Positions 7,859-17,529 of a DNA stretch of 64,000 nucleotides are shown here, in pieces. Below the pieces are notes generated by a model, which searched no databases, had not been told where the DNA came from, and saw only the letters and a list, made by a program, of their open reading frames with translations. Position 1 is the stretch's first letter; the number at the start of each line of letters is the position of its first letter. The translations under genes and the position numbers were made by a program. The DNA comes from Helicobacter pylori Shi112 (GTDB taxonomy: Bacteria > Campylobacterota > Campylobacteria > Campylobacterales > Helicobacteraceae): the NCBI RefSeq assembly GCF_000277405.1, contig NC_017741.1:682001-746000 (forward strand), in the 5' to 3' direction.

Positions 7859-10684
7859 TTGCAACATAAAACCATTATGGATAAGATCATTATTCAAGGG
7901 GCTAGGGAAAATAATCTCAAAAATATTTTTTTAGAAATCCCTAAAAACCAGTTTGTTGTTTTTACCGGATTAAGCGGTTCGGGCAAATCCACTCTGGCGT
8001 TTGACACTTTATACGCTGAAGGCCAAAGGCGTTATTTAGAGAGTTTGTCCAGCTATGCGAGGCAATTTTTAGACAAAGTGGGTAAGCCTGATGTGGATAA
8101 AATTGAAGGCCTAACCCCTGCGATTGCTATTGATCAAAAAACCACTTCTAAAAACCCTAGATCCACTGTGGGGACGATCACTGAGATTTATGATTATTTA
8201 AGGTTGTTGTTTGCAAGGATTGGGGAGCAATTTTGCCCCACATGTTTAGAGCCCATTAGTTCTATGAGCGCGAGCGATATTATTTCTCAAATCTGCCATT
8301 TAGAAGAAAATTCTAAAATCATTATTCTAGCCCCCATTATTAAAGATAAAAAAGGTTCGTTTAACGATAAATTAGAGAGCTTGCGTTTAAAGGGGTATGT
8401 GAGGGCTTTTGTTGATGGGGTGATGGTGCGTTTAGATGAAGAAATCCATTTGCACAAAACCAAAAAACACACCATTGAAGCGGTGGTGGATAGGGTGGTT
8501 ATCAATAGCGAAAATTCTTCACGGATCGCTAGCGCAATAGAAAAAGCCCTTAAAGAAAGCTATGGGGAATTAGAAGTGGAAATCTTGCAAGACAATGCGC
8601 CAAGTATCAGGAAGCATTACAGCGAGCATAAGGCATGCTTTAAATGCAAGATGAGTTTTGAAGAATTAGAGCCTTTGAGTTTTTCATTCAATTCGCCTAA
8701 AGGGGCGTGCGAGAGCTGTTTGGGTTTGGGGACAAAATTCAGCTTAGACATTAGTAAGATTTTAGACCCTAACACGCCTTTAAATCAAGGAGCGATTAAA
8801 GTGATTTTTGGGTATAACCGCAGTTATTACGCTCAAATGTTTGAAGGCTTTTGCGAATACAATGGCATTGACACCGCGCTTTGTTTTAATGAATTGAATA
8901 AAGAGCAACAGGACGCTCTTTTATATGGGAATGGCACTGAAATCAGCTTTCATTTTAAAAATAGCCCTTTAAAACGCCCTTGGAAAGGCATTATCCAAAT
9001 CGCTTATGACATGTTTAAAGAGCAAAAGGATTTGAGCGATTACATGAGCGAAAAAACCTGTTCTTCGTGCGAGGGGCATCGTTTGAAAGCCTCAAGTTTG
9101 AGCGTCCAAGTCGCTGGCTTGAAAATGGCGGATTTTTTAACTAAGCCCATTGAAGAGGTCTATCACTTTTTTAATGATCCCACGCATTTTAGCTATCTTA
9201 ACGAGCAAGAAAAAAAGATCGCTGAACCCATTTTAAAAGAGATTTTAGAAAGGGTGTTTTTTTTATACGATGTGGGGCTAGGGTATTTGACTTTAGGGCG
9301 GGATGCGCGAACGATTAGCGGAGGGGAGAGCCAAAGGATACGAATCGCTAGTCAAATCGGGAGCGGTCTGACGGGGGTTTTGTATGTTTTAGACGAGCCT
9401 AGCATTGGCTTGCATGAAAAAGACACGCTCAAACTCATCAACACCCTTAGGAATTTGCAAAAAAAGGGGAACACGCTCATTGTCGTAGAGCATGACAAAG
9501 AGACGATTAAGCATGCGGATTTTGTTGTGGATATTGGGCCAAAGGCTGGAAGGCATGGGGGTGAAGTGGTTTTTAGCGGGAGCGTAAAAGATTTATTGCA
9601 AAACAACCATTCTACCGCCTTGTATCTCAACGGCACTAAAAAGATTGAGCGCCCTAAATTGGAACTCCCTAAAGAAAAGCATTTTTTAGAAATTAAAAAT
9701 GTCAATATCAATAACATTAAGAATTTGAGCGTTCAAATCCCTTTAAAACAATTGGTGTGCATTACTGGGGTGAGCGGGAGCGGTAAAAGCTCGCTGATTT
9801 TACAAACCCTTTTACCCACCGCTCAAACCCTTTTAAACCATGCTAAAAAAATTCAAAGCTTGAATGGGGTGGAGATTGTAGGGTTGGAGCATTTGGATAA
9901 AGTGATTTATTTAGACCAAGCCCCCATAGGCAAAACCCCACGAAGCAACCCTGCCACTTATACAGGAGTGATGGATGAAATCAGGATTTTATTTGCCGAG
10001 CAAAAAGAAGCTAAAATTTTAGGCTATAGCGCGAGCCGTTTTAGCTTTAATGTTAAAGGGGGGCGGTGCGAGAAATGCCAAGGCGATGGGGATATTAAAA
10101 TAGAAATGCACTTTTTGCCTGATGTGTTGGTCCAATGCGATAGCTGTAAGGGCACTAAATACAACCCCCAAACTTTAGAAATCAAGGTGAAAGGCAAATC
10201 CATTGCCGATGTGTTGAACATGAGCGTAGAAGAAGCCTATGAATTTTTTGCTAAATTCCCTAAAATCGCTGTGAAGTTAAAAACCCTTATAGATGTGGGA
10301 TTAGGCTATATCACTTTAGGGCAAAACGCTACGACTTTAAGCGGGGGGGAGGCTCAAAGGATCAAATTAGCTAAAGAATTGAGCAAAAAAGACACAGGCA
10401 AAACCCTTTATATTTTAGATGAGCCTACCACCGGTTTGCATTTTGAAGATGTGAATCACCTTTTACAAGTCTTGCATTCTTTAGTGGCGTTAGGCAATTC
10501 CATGATAGTGATTGAGCATAATTTAGACATCATCAAAAACGCTGACTACATTATAGACATGGGGCCTGATGGGGGGGATAAGGGCGGGAAAGTCATTGCG
10601 AGCGGCACGCCTTTAGAAGTGGCGCAAAATTGCGAAAAAACCCAAAGTTATACGGGAAAATTTTTAGCTTTGGAATTGAAATAG
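7859..10684 (+). CDS. uvrA: Excinuclease ABC subunit A (UvrA)
   Basis: DNA-damage recognition ATPase of nucleotide excision repair; the dimer loads UvrB at lesions. The protein has two ABC-type ATPase halves, each with a Walker A (GLSGSGKSTL and GVSGSGKSSL) and an ABC signature (TISGGESQRIRIA and TLSGGEAQRIKLA), plus zinc-finger cysteine pairs (CFKCKMSF...CESCLGLG; CEKCQGDG...CDSCKGTKYNP). A TTG at 7859 gives 941 residues and has AAGGAA only 4 bases upstream. An in-frame ATG at 7877 (MDKIIIQGARENNLK) gives 935 residues and begins where UvrA proteins usually begin; it is the likelier start. The gene is monocistronic, ending in a long inverted-repeat terminator. Confidence 0.97.
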   Translation: MQHKTIMDKIIIQGARENNLKNIFLEIPKNQFVVFTGLSGSGKSTLAFDTLYAEGQRRYLESLSSYARQFLDKVGKPDVDKIEGLTPAIAIDQKTTSKNPRSTVGTITEIYDYLRLLFARIGEQFCPTCLEPISSMSASDIISQICHLEENSKIIILAPIIKDKKGSFNDKLESLRLKGYVRAFVDGVMVRLDEEIHLHKTKKHTIEAVVDRVVINSENSSRIASAIEKALKESYGELEVEILQDNAPSIRKHYSEHKACFKCKMSFEELEPLSFSFNSPKGACESCLGLGTKFSLDISKILDPNTPLNQGAIKVIFGYNRSYYAQMFEGFCEYNGIDTALCFNELNKEQQDALLYGNGTEISFHFKNSPLKRPWKGIIQIAYDMFKEQKDLSDYMSEKTCSSCEGHRLKASSLSVQVAGLKMADFLTKPIEEVYHFFNDPTHFSYLNEQEKKIAEPILKEILERVFFLYDVGLGYLTLGRDARTISGGESQRIRIASQIGSGLTGVLYVLDEPSIGLHEKDTLKLINTLRNLQKKGNTLIVVEHDKETIKHADFVVDIGPKAGRHGGEVVFSGSVKDLLQNNHSTALYLNGTKKIERPKLELPKEKHFLEIKNVNINNIKNLSVQIPLKQLVCITGVSGSGKSSLILQTLLPTAQTLLNHAKKIQSLNGVEIVGLEHLDKVIYLDQAPIGKTPRSNPATYTGVMDEIRILFAEQKEAKILGYSASRFSFNVKGGRCEKCQGDGDIKIEMHFLPDVLVQCDSCKGTKYNPQTLEIKVKGKSIADVLNMSVEEAYEFFAKFPKIAVKLKTLIDVGLGYITLGQNATTLSGGEAQRIKLAKELSKKDTGKTLYILDEPTTGLHFEDVNHLLQVLHSLVALGNSMIVIEHNLDIIKNADYIIDMGPDGGDKGGKVIASGTPLEVAQNCEKTQSYTGKFLALELK

Positions 10685-10726
10685 CTTACGCATGGGGTTT
10701 GTTTGTGAAAGAGAATGAACTACCGA

Positions 10727-10762
10727 AATTATAAAAAATACTAAAAAGCATTTTTTATAATT
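10727..10762. terminator. Bidirectional terminator between uvrA and HP0704-like gene
   Basis: A perfect 13-base inverted repeat (AATTATAAAAAAT / ATTTTTTATAATT) with a 10-base loop lies between two convergent genes. The arms end in A/T runs, so it can act in both directions. Confidence 0.75.
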
Positions 10763-10791
10763 AATAGTAAAAAGCTTGATTTTACAAGATT

Positions 10792-11620
10792 TTATTTATT
10801 ATTGTTATTGTTTCCCTTCCGCATTAGAATCGCCTGAATGGGATCTTTGCCGAGGAGGTTGCCAAACAGGGGCCCTTTTGACAACTCATAAAACACCCTG
10901 CTTGTTATTTTAACGGCTTCCCTCTTTGAGTCTTTAAGATATTTGGGGAATTGCATTTTAACTTCTCTATCAATCATAGATCCCCACTTTTTATAGCGGA
11001 ATTTGATCACGAATTTTGTTTCTCGTATCCGCTCTACCTTGCAACTCCTAAACCCAACCTCCAAATACTTTCTCATCAACCACTCAATGTTGTAAGGCCC
11101 TCTATCCAAAAAAACGCCTGATATTTGCAGAATTAGCTTCATAATATATTGCAGGCTCGCCATTTTCAAGCAAATCAGCAAGAGTGGTGTTGTTATTATC
11201 AATCATAGGGGGCACATAAAACCCTAAACACTCATCAACCTCTAATTCCTTAACGATAAACAATTTGCAATTAATAAAATCACCATCCTTATCATTAAGA
11301 ACATCAATGATTTTATAGGAGCTACCATGCCCATAATAGAGCGAGTTAGGTTTCTGTGGTTCTTTATTAGCCTTTAATCCATTAAATTCATCAAAAATAC
11401 CTTCCATGAAATTATCACCATTTGCTAAAGCGGTTTTGCTATTCAATCTAACAATCGTTTCCCTATTCAATTGAACAATAACTTCGCTAGTCTCTTTATC
11501 CACTCCAACACCAATCGCTCTATAGCCAAATCTATCCACTCTTTTACTCAATTTGTTACACAACAAACCATGCAACTCCTTGTTTTTTAATTTCTTAACC
11601 ATAAAATCATTCGCTAACAT
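10792..11620 (-). pseudogene. Unknown protein gene, frameshifted at an A7/T7 tract (HP0704-like)
   Basis: Two overlapping frames make up one gene. The first (start 11620, GGGGAG ribosome-binding site, stop 11102) encodes 172 residues ending in NIRRFFG. The second continues from the same point as ISGVFLDRGPYNIEWLMRKYLEVGF and runs to a stop at 10792. The switch lies at a run of seven A on the plus strand (11108-11114); with six, a single frame of 275 residues would result. The downstream half has no ribosome-binding site of its own. The product ends in an Asn-rich tail (GNNNNNK). I do not recognise the family. It follows flgR by about 100 bases on the same strand. It could be a pseudogene, a phase-variable gene, or a sequencing error. 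Confidence 0.7.
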
Positions 11621-11724
11621 AAAAACTCCCCATTAATTGAACCCTCATCTTTAAATCCCTTTAAGCAAAAATCCCAAATTAAGCGTTTCTAATAAATGCT
11701 TTTTAATAACTCCATGAAATGATA

Positions 11725-12870
11725 CTACCTTTCCAAAAACAAATCTTTTTCTTGGATTTCTGCTCCTTCGCTTAAAATCGCCGCTCTCTCCACGACGCCT
11801 AAAAGCTCTCGTACATTCCCATGCCAAGAATATTCTAAAAGGCGTTTTGCGGCGTTTTTTGAAAAGGATTTTGGCCCCAAATGATACGCATCGCACACTT
11901 CTTTAAGCTTGATTTCAGCAATGGGTAAAATCTCTTCTACCCTCTCTCTTAAAGGTGCAATAACTATAGGCACAATTTGCAGGCGGAAGAACAGATCCTC
12001 TCTAAATTCTTTCGCAGCGATTTTTTCTTTCATGTTAGCGTTGGTAGCGGAAATGAAACGAACATCAATTTTAACGCTCTTATTATCCCCAAGGCGCGTG
12101 ATTTCTTTTTCTTGAACCACTCTTAAAAGTTTGCTTTGCAATTGAATGGGCATTTCAGCGATTTCATCTAAAAAGATCGTGCCTTTATGAGCGCTTTCAA
12201 AAAGCCCCATTTTAGGAGCTGTGGCGTCCGTGAACGCCCCTTTTTGATACCCAAAAAGCTCGCTTTCTAATAAATGCTCTGGGATAGCGGACATGTTGAT
12301 TGCTATAAAAGGGTGTTTGGAGCGTTGCGAATGCTGGTGGATGAAATGAGCAAAAACCTCCTTACCCACCCCGCTTTCACCTAATAGCATGACATTAGCG
12401 TCCGTGCTTGCGACTTTTAAGGCTTGGCGTTTGCTCTCTTCTAACGCTTTTGAAGCGGCTAAAAAGCTGTGTTTGTGTGGTTTTTTTAAAGGTTTTTCTA
12501 AAGGGTGTTTTTTTTGAAATTCTAAAACTTTTTTGGTGCGATAGATGGACTCTAAAAGCAATTCTGGTTTAAAAGGCTTTTGGAAAAAGTCTTTCACGCC
12601 TAAACGAATGGAATCAATGGCTTTATTCAAGGTCGCATTACCGGTAATCACAATGGATTCATACTTGCCTTCTAAAAGGCGTAAAAATTCCAAGCCGTCC
12701 ATATGGGGCATGTTAATATCCGTGATGACTAAATCAAAGCTTTCATCTAATTTGGCTAAAGCGTCTTTAGGGTTTTTAAAACTCACAATCTCTAAATCGT
12801 CTTGAAGCTCAAAAAAAAGCTCCAGGCTTTTACGCATGTTAATATCGTCTTCTACAATGGCGATTTTCAT
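11725..12870 (-). CDS. flgR: Flagellar response regulator FlgR (NtrC family)
   Basis: Sigma-54 activator of the flagellar class 2 genes, partner of the histidine kinase FlgS. The 381-residue protein has a receiver domain (1-115, phospho-acceptor probably D51 in VITDINMPHMDG) and a AAA+ domain with Walker A (GESGVGKE, 164-171), Walker B (TIFLDEIAEM, 231-240) and the sigma-54 contact loop, here GAFTDA (211-216) rather than the canonical GAFTGA. It ends at residue 381 right after the AAA+ lid, without the usual Fis-type helix-turn-helix. Lack of a DNA-binding domain is known for H. pylori FlgR, which activates from solution. Its start overlaps the preceding gene by 4 bases. Confidence 0.97.
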   Translation of the reverse strand: MKIAIVEDDINMRKSLELFFELQDDLEIVSFKNPKDALAKLDESFDLVITDINMPHMDGLEFLRLLEGKYESIVITGNATLNKAIDSIRLGVKDFFQKPFKPELLLESIYRTKKVLEFQKKHPLEKPLKKPHKHSFLAASKALEESKRQALKVASTDANVMLLGESGVGKEVFAHFIHQHSQRSKHPFIAINMSAIPEHLLESELFGYQKGAFTDATAPKMGLFESAHKGTIFLDEIAEMPIQLQSKLLRVVQEKEITRLGDNKSVKIDVRFISATNANMKEKIAAKEFREDLFFRLQIVPIVIAPLRERVEEILPIAEIKLKEVCDAYHLGPKSFSKNAAKRLLEYSWHGNVRELLGVVERAAILSEGAEIQEKDLFLER

Positions 12871-13343
12871 TCTTCTTCCTTTCTAAAAATATCTAAAAAT
12901 AGTGCATCTCCCACCAAACTCGCTCTAACGCTTAAGGCTTTGAGGTTGAGAATGCTTGTGGTGGTGGTGCCGTTTTTATAGCTGTGATCATAATGCGTGA
13001 TAGCGACTTGGCTTTTTAAAATGCAGTCTATGACTCGCTCTTTTTCTTTTTTTAACGCTATTTCTAAAAGAAAGCGTTCTAACTTTACTGGGAGCAAGGA
13101 TTCTTTCAAATCGGGTGAGTTGCGAATAATAATGGAGCAATGATAGTCTAAAACATAGGGGGCTGTTTTGATGCGGCTAACGATAGGTTTAGAAACAGAA
13201 TACTCTTCGCCTATCACTCTGGAATCAACGATTTTCAAGCGATACGAAATTAAAAATTCTTGATTTTCTAGGGGGTTTAGAGCATACAAAGAAACCCCTA
13301 AAAAATACAATAAAAAATAAAAGAATGAAAAGAAACGCATCAC
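12867..13343 (-). CDS. Exported protein of unknown function (HP0702-like)
   Basis: A 158-residue protein with a hydrophobic N-terminal signal ([20 protein letters not shown]), so probably periplasmic or membrane-attached. I do not recognise a family; the rest is mixed alpha/beta with two cysteines (YHCSIII and DCILK). The gene overlaps gyrA upstream and flgR downstream by 4 bases each, so it is translationally coupled to both. The coupling to flgR is suggestive of a link to flagellar control but does not prove one. Confidence 0.75.
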   Translation of the reverse strand: MMRFFSFFYFLLYFLGVSLYALNPLENQEFLISYRLKIVDSRVIGEEYSVSKPIVSRIKTAPYVLDYHCSIIIRNSPDLKESLLPVKLERFLLEIALKKEKERVIDCILKSQVAITHYDHSYKNGTTTTSILNLKALSVRASLVGDALFLDIFRKEEE

Positions 13344-15820
13344 TCAAACAATTGTGTGGGAGGGTTTTCTAAATTTTCTGGCTCTTCTTCTTTGGGGCAA
13401 GAATTGGCATACACGACTTTATCGGCAGTGTCTATGAGTTTTACCCCACTGGTATTTCTTCCGATGGTTTCTTTAATGTCTTTAATAGAAACTCTGATCA
13501 TTTTCGCGCTTGCGGTAAGGATCATCAAATCCAGGTTTTCATCATCCACGCTGATAACGCTCACTAGATTGCCGGTTTTTTGAGTGAGCTTCATGCCAAT
13601 GATCCCCTTACCTCCACGAGATTGCTCTCTATACGCTTCGGCTAAAGTTTGCTTGCCAAGCCCGTTTTCACTCACGCTCAAAAGCTTGTTGCTGTCATCG
13701 TTAATAACGACCGCACCGACAACAAAATCATTTTCATTCAATCTAATCCCTCTAACCCCACGAGTGCTTCTTCCGATCTCGCGCACATCTTCTAAAGGGA
13801 ATTTAATGAAAAGGCCCAAATACGATGCGATGAGCAAATGTTTAGCGTTTTTATCCACAATTTTTGCGCTCACCAATTCATCGCCCTCATCTAAAACAAT
13901 CGCTCTCATACCGTTATAGTTGCTGTCAAATTCGCTCAAGTTGGTGCGCTTCACCACACCTTTTTTGGTGAAGAAAGCTAAAGAGCGTTCATCGCTAAAG
14001 TCTTTGGTGCTTAGAGTCGCCATGATCTTTTCATCAGGAGCGAGCGAGATTAAATTCACGATGGCTTTACCCATAGCGATCCGGCTCGCTTCTGGGATCT
14101 TATAGACTTTCAAACGATACAACTGCCCCTTGTTGGTGATAAAGAGCAAAATATCATGCGTGTTAGCCACAAAAAAGTTTTCAATGAAATCGTCTTCATA
14201 AGTGTTGCCTGAAAGCTTGCCCTTACCGCCACGATTTTGCCTTTCATAAGCTTTCAAATCCACTCTTTTCACATAGCCTTTATAGCTCATGCTCACCACC
14301 ATAGGCTCATTAGCGATCAAATCTTCTATGTCAATATTTTCATAAACTTCTTGAATCTCAGTGCGCCTTTGAGAGGAAAATTGCTCTTTGACTTCTAAAA
14401 GCTCTGTTTTGACGACTTTATTCAAGCGATCTTCGCTCTTTAAAATGCCATTGAGATCACTAATAAGCTCTAACAAGTTTTGGTATTCTTCTTTGATTTT
14501 ATCTCTTTCAAGGCCTGTTAAGCGCTGCAAACGCATTTCTAAAATGGCTTTGCTCTGGATTTCGCTCAAAGTAAAACGCTCCATTAAGGCGTCTTTAGCC
14601 GCTTCTGGGCTTTGGCTTGTTTTAATGAGTCGCACGATTTCATCAATATTGTCTAATGCGATCAAATAGCCCTCTAAAATATGCGCTCTAGCTTTAGCCT
14701 TCTCTAATTCAAAAATAGTGCGTCTTATAATAATGGTTTTTCTGTGGTTTAAAAAAAGGCGCAACAACTCTAAAAGCGTGAAAATCTTAGGCTCTTTATT
14801 GTAAATAGCGAGTAAAATGATGCTAAAAGTGGTCTCCATGGTGGTGAGTTTGTAGAGGTGGTTTAAGACAATTTCACTCATCGCATCTCTTTTTAATTCA
14901 ATCACCACTCTAATGCCCTCTCTATCGCTCTCATCGCGCACTTCGCTAATGCCTTCAATTTGTTTTTCTCGCGCTAAATCGCTGATTTGTTCCACTAATT
15001 TGGCTTTATTGGTTTGAAAAGGCATTTCATCTAAAACGATGATTTCTTTATTTTTCGTCTTTTCCACATGCACTTTGGCGCGCACTTTCACGCGCCCTCG
15101 CCCCGTTTTATAGGCTTCAATAATACCCGCCTTGCCATAAATGATCCCGCCAGTGGGAAAGTCAGGCCCTTTGACAAATTCTAAAATTTCATCTAATCCA
15201 GCGTTAGGGTTTTCTAAGACATGCACTAAAGCGTCTATGATTTCATCAATCCTGTGAGGGGGGATAGAAGTCGCCATCCCTACAGCGATCCCATTAGCCC
15301 CATTGACTAAAAGGTTAGGCAGACGGCTTGGTAAAATATCGGGCTCTTTTAAGGTGTCATCGTAATTAGGCACAAAATCAATGGTGTCTTTATCAATATC
15401 CCTTAAAATTTCTTCACTCGCCTTGGTCATTCTGGCTTCAGTGTAACGCATCGCCGCAGCGTTATCGCCATCAATAGAGCCAAAGTTGCCTTGCCCATCC
15501 ACTAATTCCAAACGCATAGAAAAATCTTGCGCCATTCTTACTAGCGCATCATAAACCGCGTTATCGCCATGGGGGTGGTATTTACCAATCACATCACCCA
15601 CGATCCTAGCGCTTTTTTTATAAGCGACTTTGGAAGTGAGGCCTAATTCATGCATCGCATACAAAATACGCCTATGCACGGGCTTTAAGCCATCTCTAGC
15701 GTCCGGTAAAGCGCGCCCTATGATCACGCTCATTGAATAAGCTAAATAGCTTTCTTCAATAGAAGAATCAATCCCCACTTCTACAATATTTTTTGTTTCA
15801 TTGATTAAATTATCTTGCAT
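13340..15820 (-). CDS. gyrA: DNA gyrase subunit A
   Basis: Breakage-reunion subunit of DNA gyrase, 826 residues. The catalytic tyrosine is Y126 in [10 protein letters not shown]. The quinolone-resistance region reads [11 protein letters not shown] (81-91) with N87 and D91, the residues typical of fluoroquinolone-susceptible H. pylori. The C-terminal half contains the six-bladed beta-pinwheel repeats, with the GyrA box as RQNRGGKGK and a related [10 protein letters not shown] in a later blade. It starts 20 bases after dgkA and overlaps the following HP0702-like gene by 4 bases. Confidence 0.98.
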   Translation of the reverse strand: MQDNLINETKNIVEVGIDSSIEESYLAYSMSVIIGRALPDARDGLKPVHRRILYAMHELGLTSKVAYKKSARIVGDVIGKYHPHGDNAVYDALVRMAQDFSMRLELVDGQGNFGSIDGDNAAAMRYTEARMTKASEEILRDIDKDTIDFVPNYDDTLKEPDILPSRLPNLLVNGANGIAVGMATSIPPHRIDEIIDALVHVLENPNAGLDEILEFVKGPDFPTGGIIYGKAGIIEAYKTGRGRVKVRAKVHVEKTKNKEIIVLDEMPFQTNKAKLVEQISDLAREKQIEGISEVRDESDREGIRVVIELKRDAMSEIVLNHLYKLTTMETTFSIILLAIYNKEPKIFTLLELLRLFLNHRKTIIIRRTIFELEKAKARAHILEGYLIALDNIDEIVRLIKTSQSPEAAKDALMERFTLSEIQSKAILEMRLQRLTGLERDKIKEEYQNLLELISDLNGILKSEDRLNKVVKTELLEVKEQFSSQRRTEIQEVYENIDIEDLIANEPMVVSMSYKGYVKRVDLKAYERQNRGGKGKLSGNTYEDDFIENFFVANTHDILLFITNKGQLYRLKVYKIPEASRIAMGKAIVNLISLAPDEKIMATLSTKDFSDERSLAFFTKKGVVKRTNLSEFDSNYNGMRAIVLDEGDELVSAKIVDKNAKHLLIASYLGLFIKFPLEDVREIGRSTRGVRGIRLNENDFVVGAVVINDDSNKLLSVSENGLGKQTLAEAYREQSRGGKGIIGMKLTQKTGNLVSVISVDDENLDLMILTASAKMIRVSIKDIKETIGRNTSGVKLIDTADKVVYANSCPKEEEPENLENPPTQLFE

Positions 15821-15839
15821 GTGTCTCCCTAAAATTTCA

Positions 15840-16226
15840 TTACTCCAAATAAAGCGTTAAAAGATAACGCCCCCAAATGAAAGCCCAAAAAATAAGCCCT
15901 ATCAGTTGGGCTGAACTGGCCATGTCTTTAGCCTTTTTAGCTAAAGGGTGGAACTCTTTGCTGGTAAAATCCACAGCCTTTTCAATAGAGCTGTTGATCA
16001 ATTCAATGACCACCGACAAAAAACAAGGCAAGATCAATAGCCCCCATTCTAAAAAATCTTTAATCAGATAGCTCGCTAGAACGATACAAAAAAGAGCCAA
16101 GATGGCAATTTGCCTGAACGCGCTCTCTTCAACCCATGCGCATTTAAGCCCGTCTTTAGAATAAAAAAGGGCTTTAAAAAGGCGTTTAAACCCTTTAGCT
16201 TTGGGGGGGACTTTGAAATCACTCAT
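15840..16226 (-). CDS. dgkA: Diacylglycerol kinase DgkA
   Basis: Small integral-membrane kinase that phosphorylates diacylglycerol to phosphatidic acid, recycling lipid from envelope synthesis. The 128 residues contain the family signature [15 protein letters not shown] with the metal-binding and catalytic glutamates, followed by [17 protein letters not shown]. Three hydrophobic segments are visible (about 38-53, 55-75 and 105-125). It overlaps the preceding gene by 8 bases and lies 20 bases before gyrA. Confidence 0.95.
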   Translation of the reverse strand: MSDFKVPPKAKGFKRLFKALFYSKDGLKCAWVEESAFRQIAILALFCIVLASYLIKDFLEWGLLILPCFLSVVIELINSSIEKAVDFTSKEFHPLAKKAKDMASSAQLIGLIFWAFIWGRYLLTLYLE

Positions 16227-17247
16227 GGCTTATTTTGTAAGATTGAAAGAAATTCACGCTAAGACTTTCTAACAAGGCGTTAAAAGTCAGCTTGGCGTTG
16301 TCTTTAGCTTGGGCGTTAAGAGCGATTTGGGATCGTTTGTCTTTAGCCATAGAAACAAAGGCTTGCAACAATCCTTTAAAATTTTGTTGGAGCTTTGCAT
16401 CGTCTTTAAAGTGGGATTGGAACAAGGCCATAAAATATTTTTCTAAAGAAGCTAACGCGCTTTCATAAGAGACGCTAGGGGTTTGAGAACGCAAGCTAAA
16501 ATAAGGGGAAAAAAAGCCCAAACTCTCTTTATTTTGGTGATAAAAGGCGTCTAAAAGGTTTTTAAGATGGCGCGCTTGGATAGAAACACCCAACTTTGGC
16601 ACTAAAAAACGCAGTTTGTCTTGCAACTCTTCTATGGCTTTAGCGTCTTTAGAACTCAAGGTTTTAAAAATATTTTTAAGGGAGAGATTTTCTTGCGCCT
16701 CCATTAAGCCCTCTTGAAAAAAAGTGTAAGCAAGGATATTTTCTGCATTAGTCAAATCGCATTTTAAATGGTCGTTTAAGGTTTTTTCATCTAAAGCGTT
16801 GAATTTTAAAAAGCAATTCAAGCGCGTGGGTTTAATTTTTTCCAATAAGGCATTCAAGTCTTTTAGGGGGATTTGATGGATTTTTTGCTGAATGGATTGT
16901 TCTAAAATAGGGGATTTGATTTGAGAATGGACAGAAAGGACAAGAGAGCTCTTATCTAAAGAATTGAGCTTAATACTCAAATTTTTAAAATCCATAATAG
17001 GGGAGTTTTGAGAATCTAAAAAACTGATCTCTTTAGAAACGCATGCAATTTTAAAAAACCCCTCGCATTCAAAAGGAGCACCTACAATCCCCACGCCCTT
17101 AATCTTAGGGCGTTGATCTAAATAAGCGTTAAGATAAGCGGTTAAAGATTTTTTAACCGACATGCTAGTAAAGAAGATAAACACCCCTAAAAGCACGCAA
17201 ATTAAAGCCCCGATAACCACCATCCAAGACATGAATTTTTTAGTCAA
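16219..17247 (-). CDS. Membrane-anchored protein of unknown function (HP0699-like)
   Basis: A 342-residue protein with an N-terminal membrane anchor (FMSWMVVIGALICVLLGVFIFF, about 5-27) and a long soluble remainder, likely periplasmic. It has two nearby cysteines (FECEGFFKIACVS, residues about 61-70) and repeated LKSL/ALLE-type helical segments. I do not recognise a family; a distant relation to AsmA/DUF945-like periplasmic proteins is possible but cannot be shown by eye. It is the first gene of the minus-strand cluster that leads into dgkA, gyrA and flgR. Confidence 0.75.
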   Translation of the reverse strand: MTKKFMSWMVVIGALICVLLGVFIFFTSMSVKKSLTAYLNAYLDQRPKIKGVGIVGAPFECEGFFKIACVSKEISFLDSQNSPIMDFKNLSIKLNSLDKSSLVLSVHSQIKSPILEQSIQQKIHQIPLKDLNALLEKIKPTRLNCFLKFNALDEKTLNDHLKCDLTNAENILAYTFFQEGLMEAQENLSLKNIFKTLSSKDAKAIEELQDKLRFLVPKLGVSIQARHLKNLLDAFYHQNKESLGFFSPYFSLRSQTPSVSYESALASLEKYFMALFQSHFKDDAKLQQNFKGLLQAFVSMAKDKRSQIALNAQAKDNAKLTFNALLESLSVNFFQSYKISHE

Positions 17248-17280
17248 AAAAACCCTTTATTGAAAGCATAATGATAGAAC

Positions 17281-17370
17281 TCATAAAATACATTTTCTTA
17301 TTTTTAGAATAGAAAATATCGTGTTTGTTAGGGCAAAAAAATCGTTAGTAATGCCTTGTGTTACTTTCAT
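17281..17370 (-). CDS. Possible 29-residue peptide between acxC and HP0699-like gene
   Basis: An ATG at 17370 opens a 29-codon frame (MKVTQGITNDFFALTNTIF, then SILKIRKCIL) ending at TGA 17281. A good ribosome-binding site (AAAAGGAAAAGC) precedes it and a perfect TATAAT lies a further 20 bases upstream, giving a complete minimal expression unit. The peptide is hydrophobic in the middle and basic near the end. Reference annotation has a small hypothetical gene, HP0698, about here. It is not recognisably an AapA-type toxin. Expression is unproven. Confidence 0.45.
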   Translation of the reverse strand: MKVTQGITNDFFALTNTIFSILKIRKCIL

Positions 17371-17395
17371 AGCTTTTCCTTTTAGGTGGATTAAA

Positions 17396-17401
17396 ATTAT
17401 A
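17396..17401 (-). promoter_or_regulatory. Probable -10 box of the 29-residue peptide gene
   Basis: TATAAT on the minus strand, 26 bases before the ATG at 17370. The predicted leader is only about 20 bases and contains the ribosome-binding site. An A9 tract (17416-17424 on the plus strand) lies just upstream and could vary in length. Confidence 0.45.
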
Positions 17402-17481
17402 CCGAGTATTAAATCAAAAAAAAAGAAAAAAGCTTAAATTTTTTAATTTGCAACTAAATTTGTTAGGAGTGAAGAAAATCT

Positions 17482-17504
17482 GCTTGAGTTAAATTAACCC
17501 AAGC
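17482..17504 (-). terminator. Terminator of the acxABC operon
   Basis: A nearly perfect 11-base inverted repeat (GCTTGGGTTAA / TTAACTCAAGC on the minus strand, one mismatch) begins 26 bases after the acxC stop and is followed by a T-rich stretch (GATTTTCTTC). It fits an intrinsic terminator. Confidence 0.6.
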
Positions 17505-17529
17505 TTGTCATATAAAGGATTGAGCGCTC

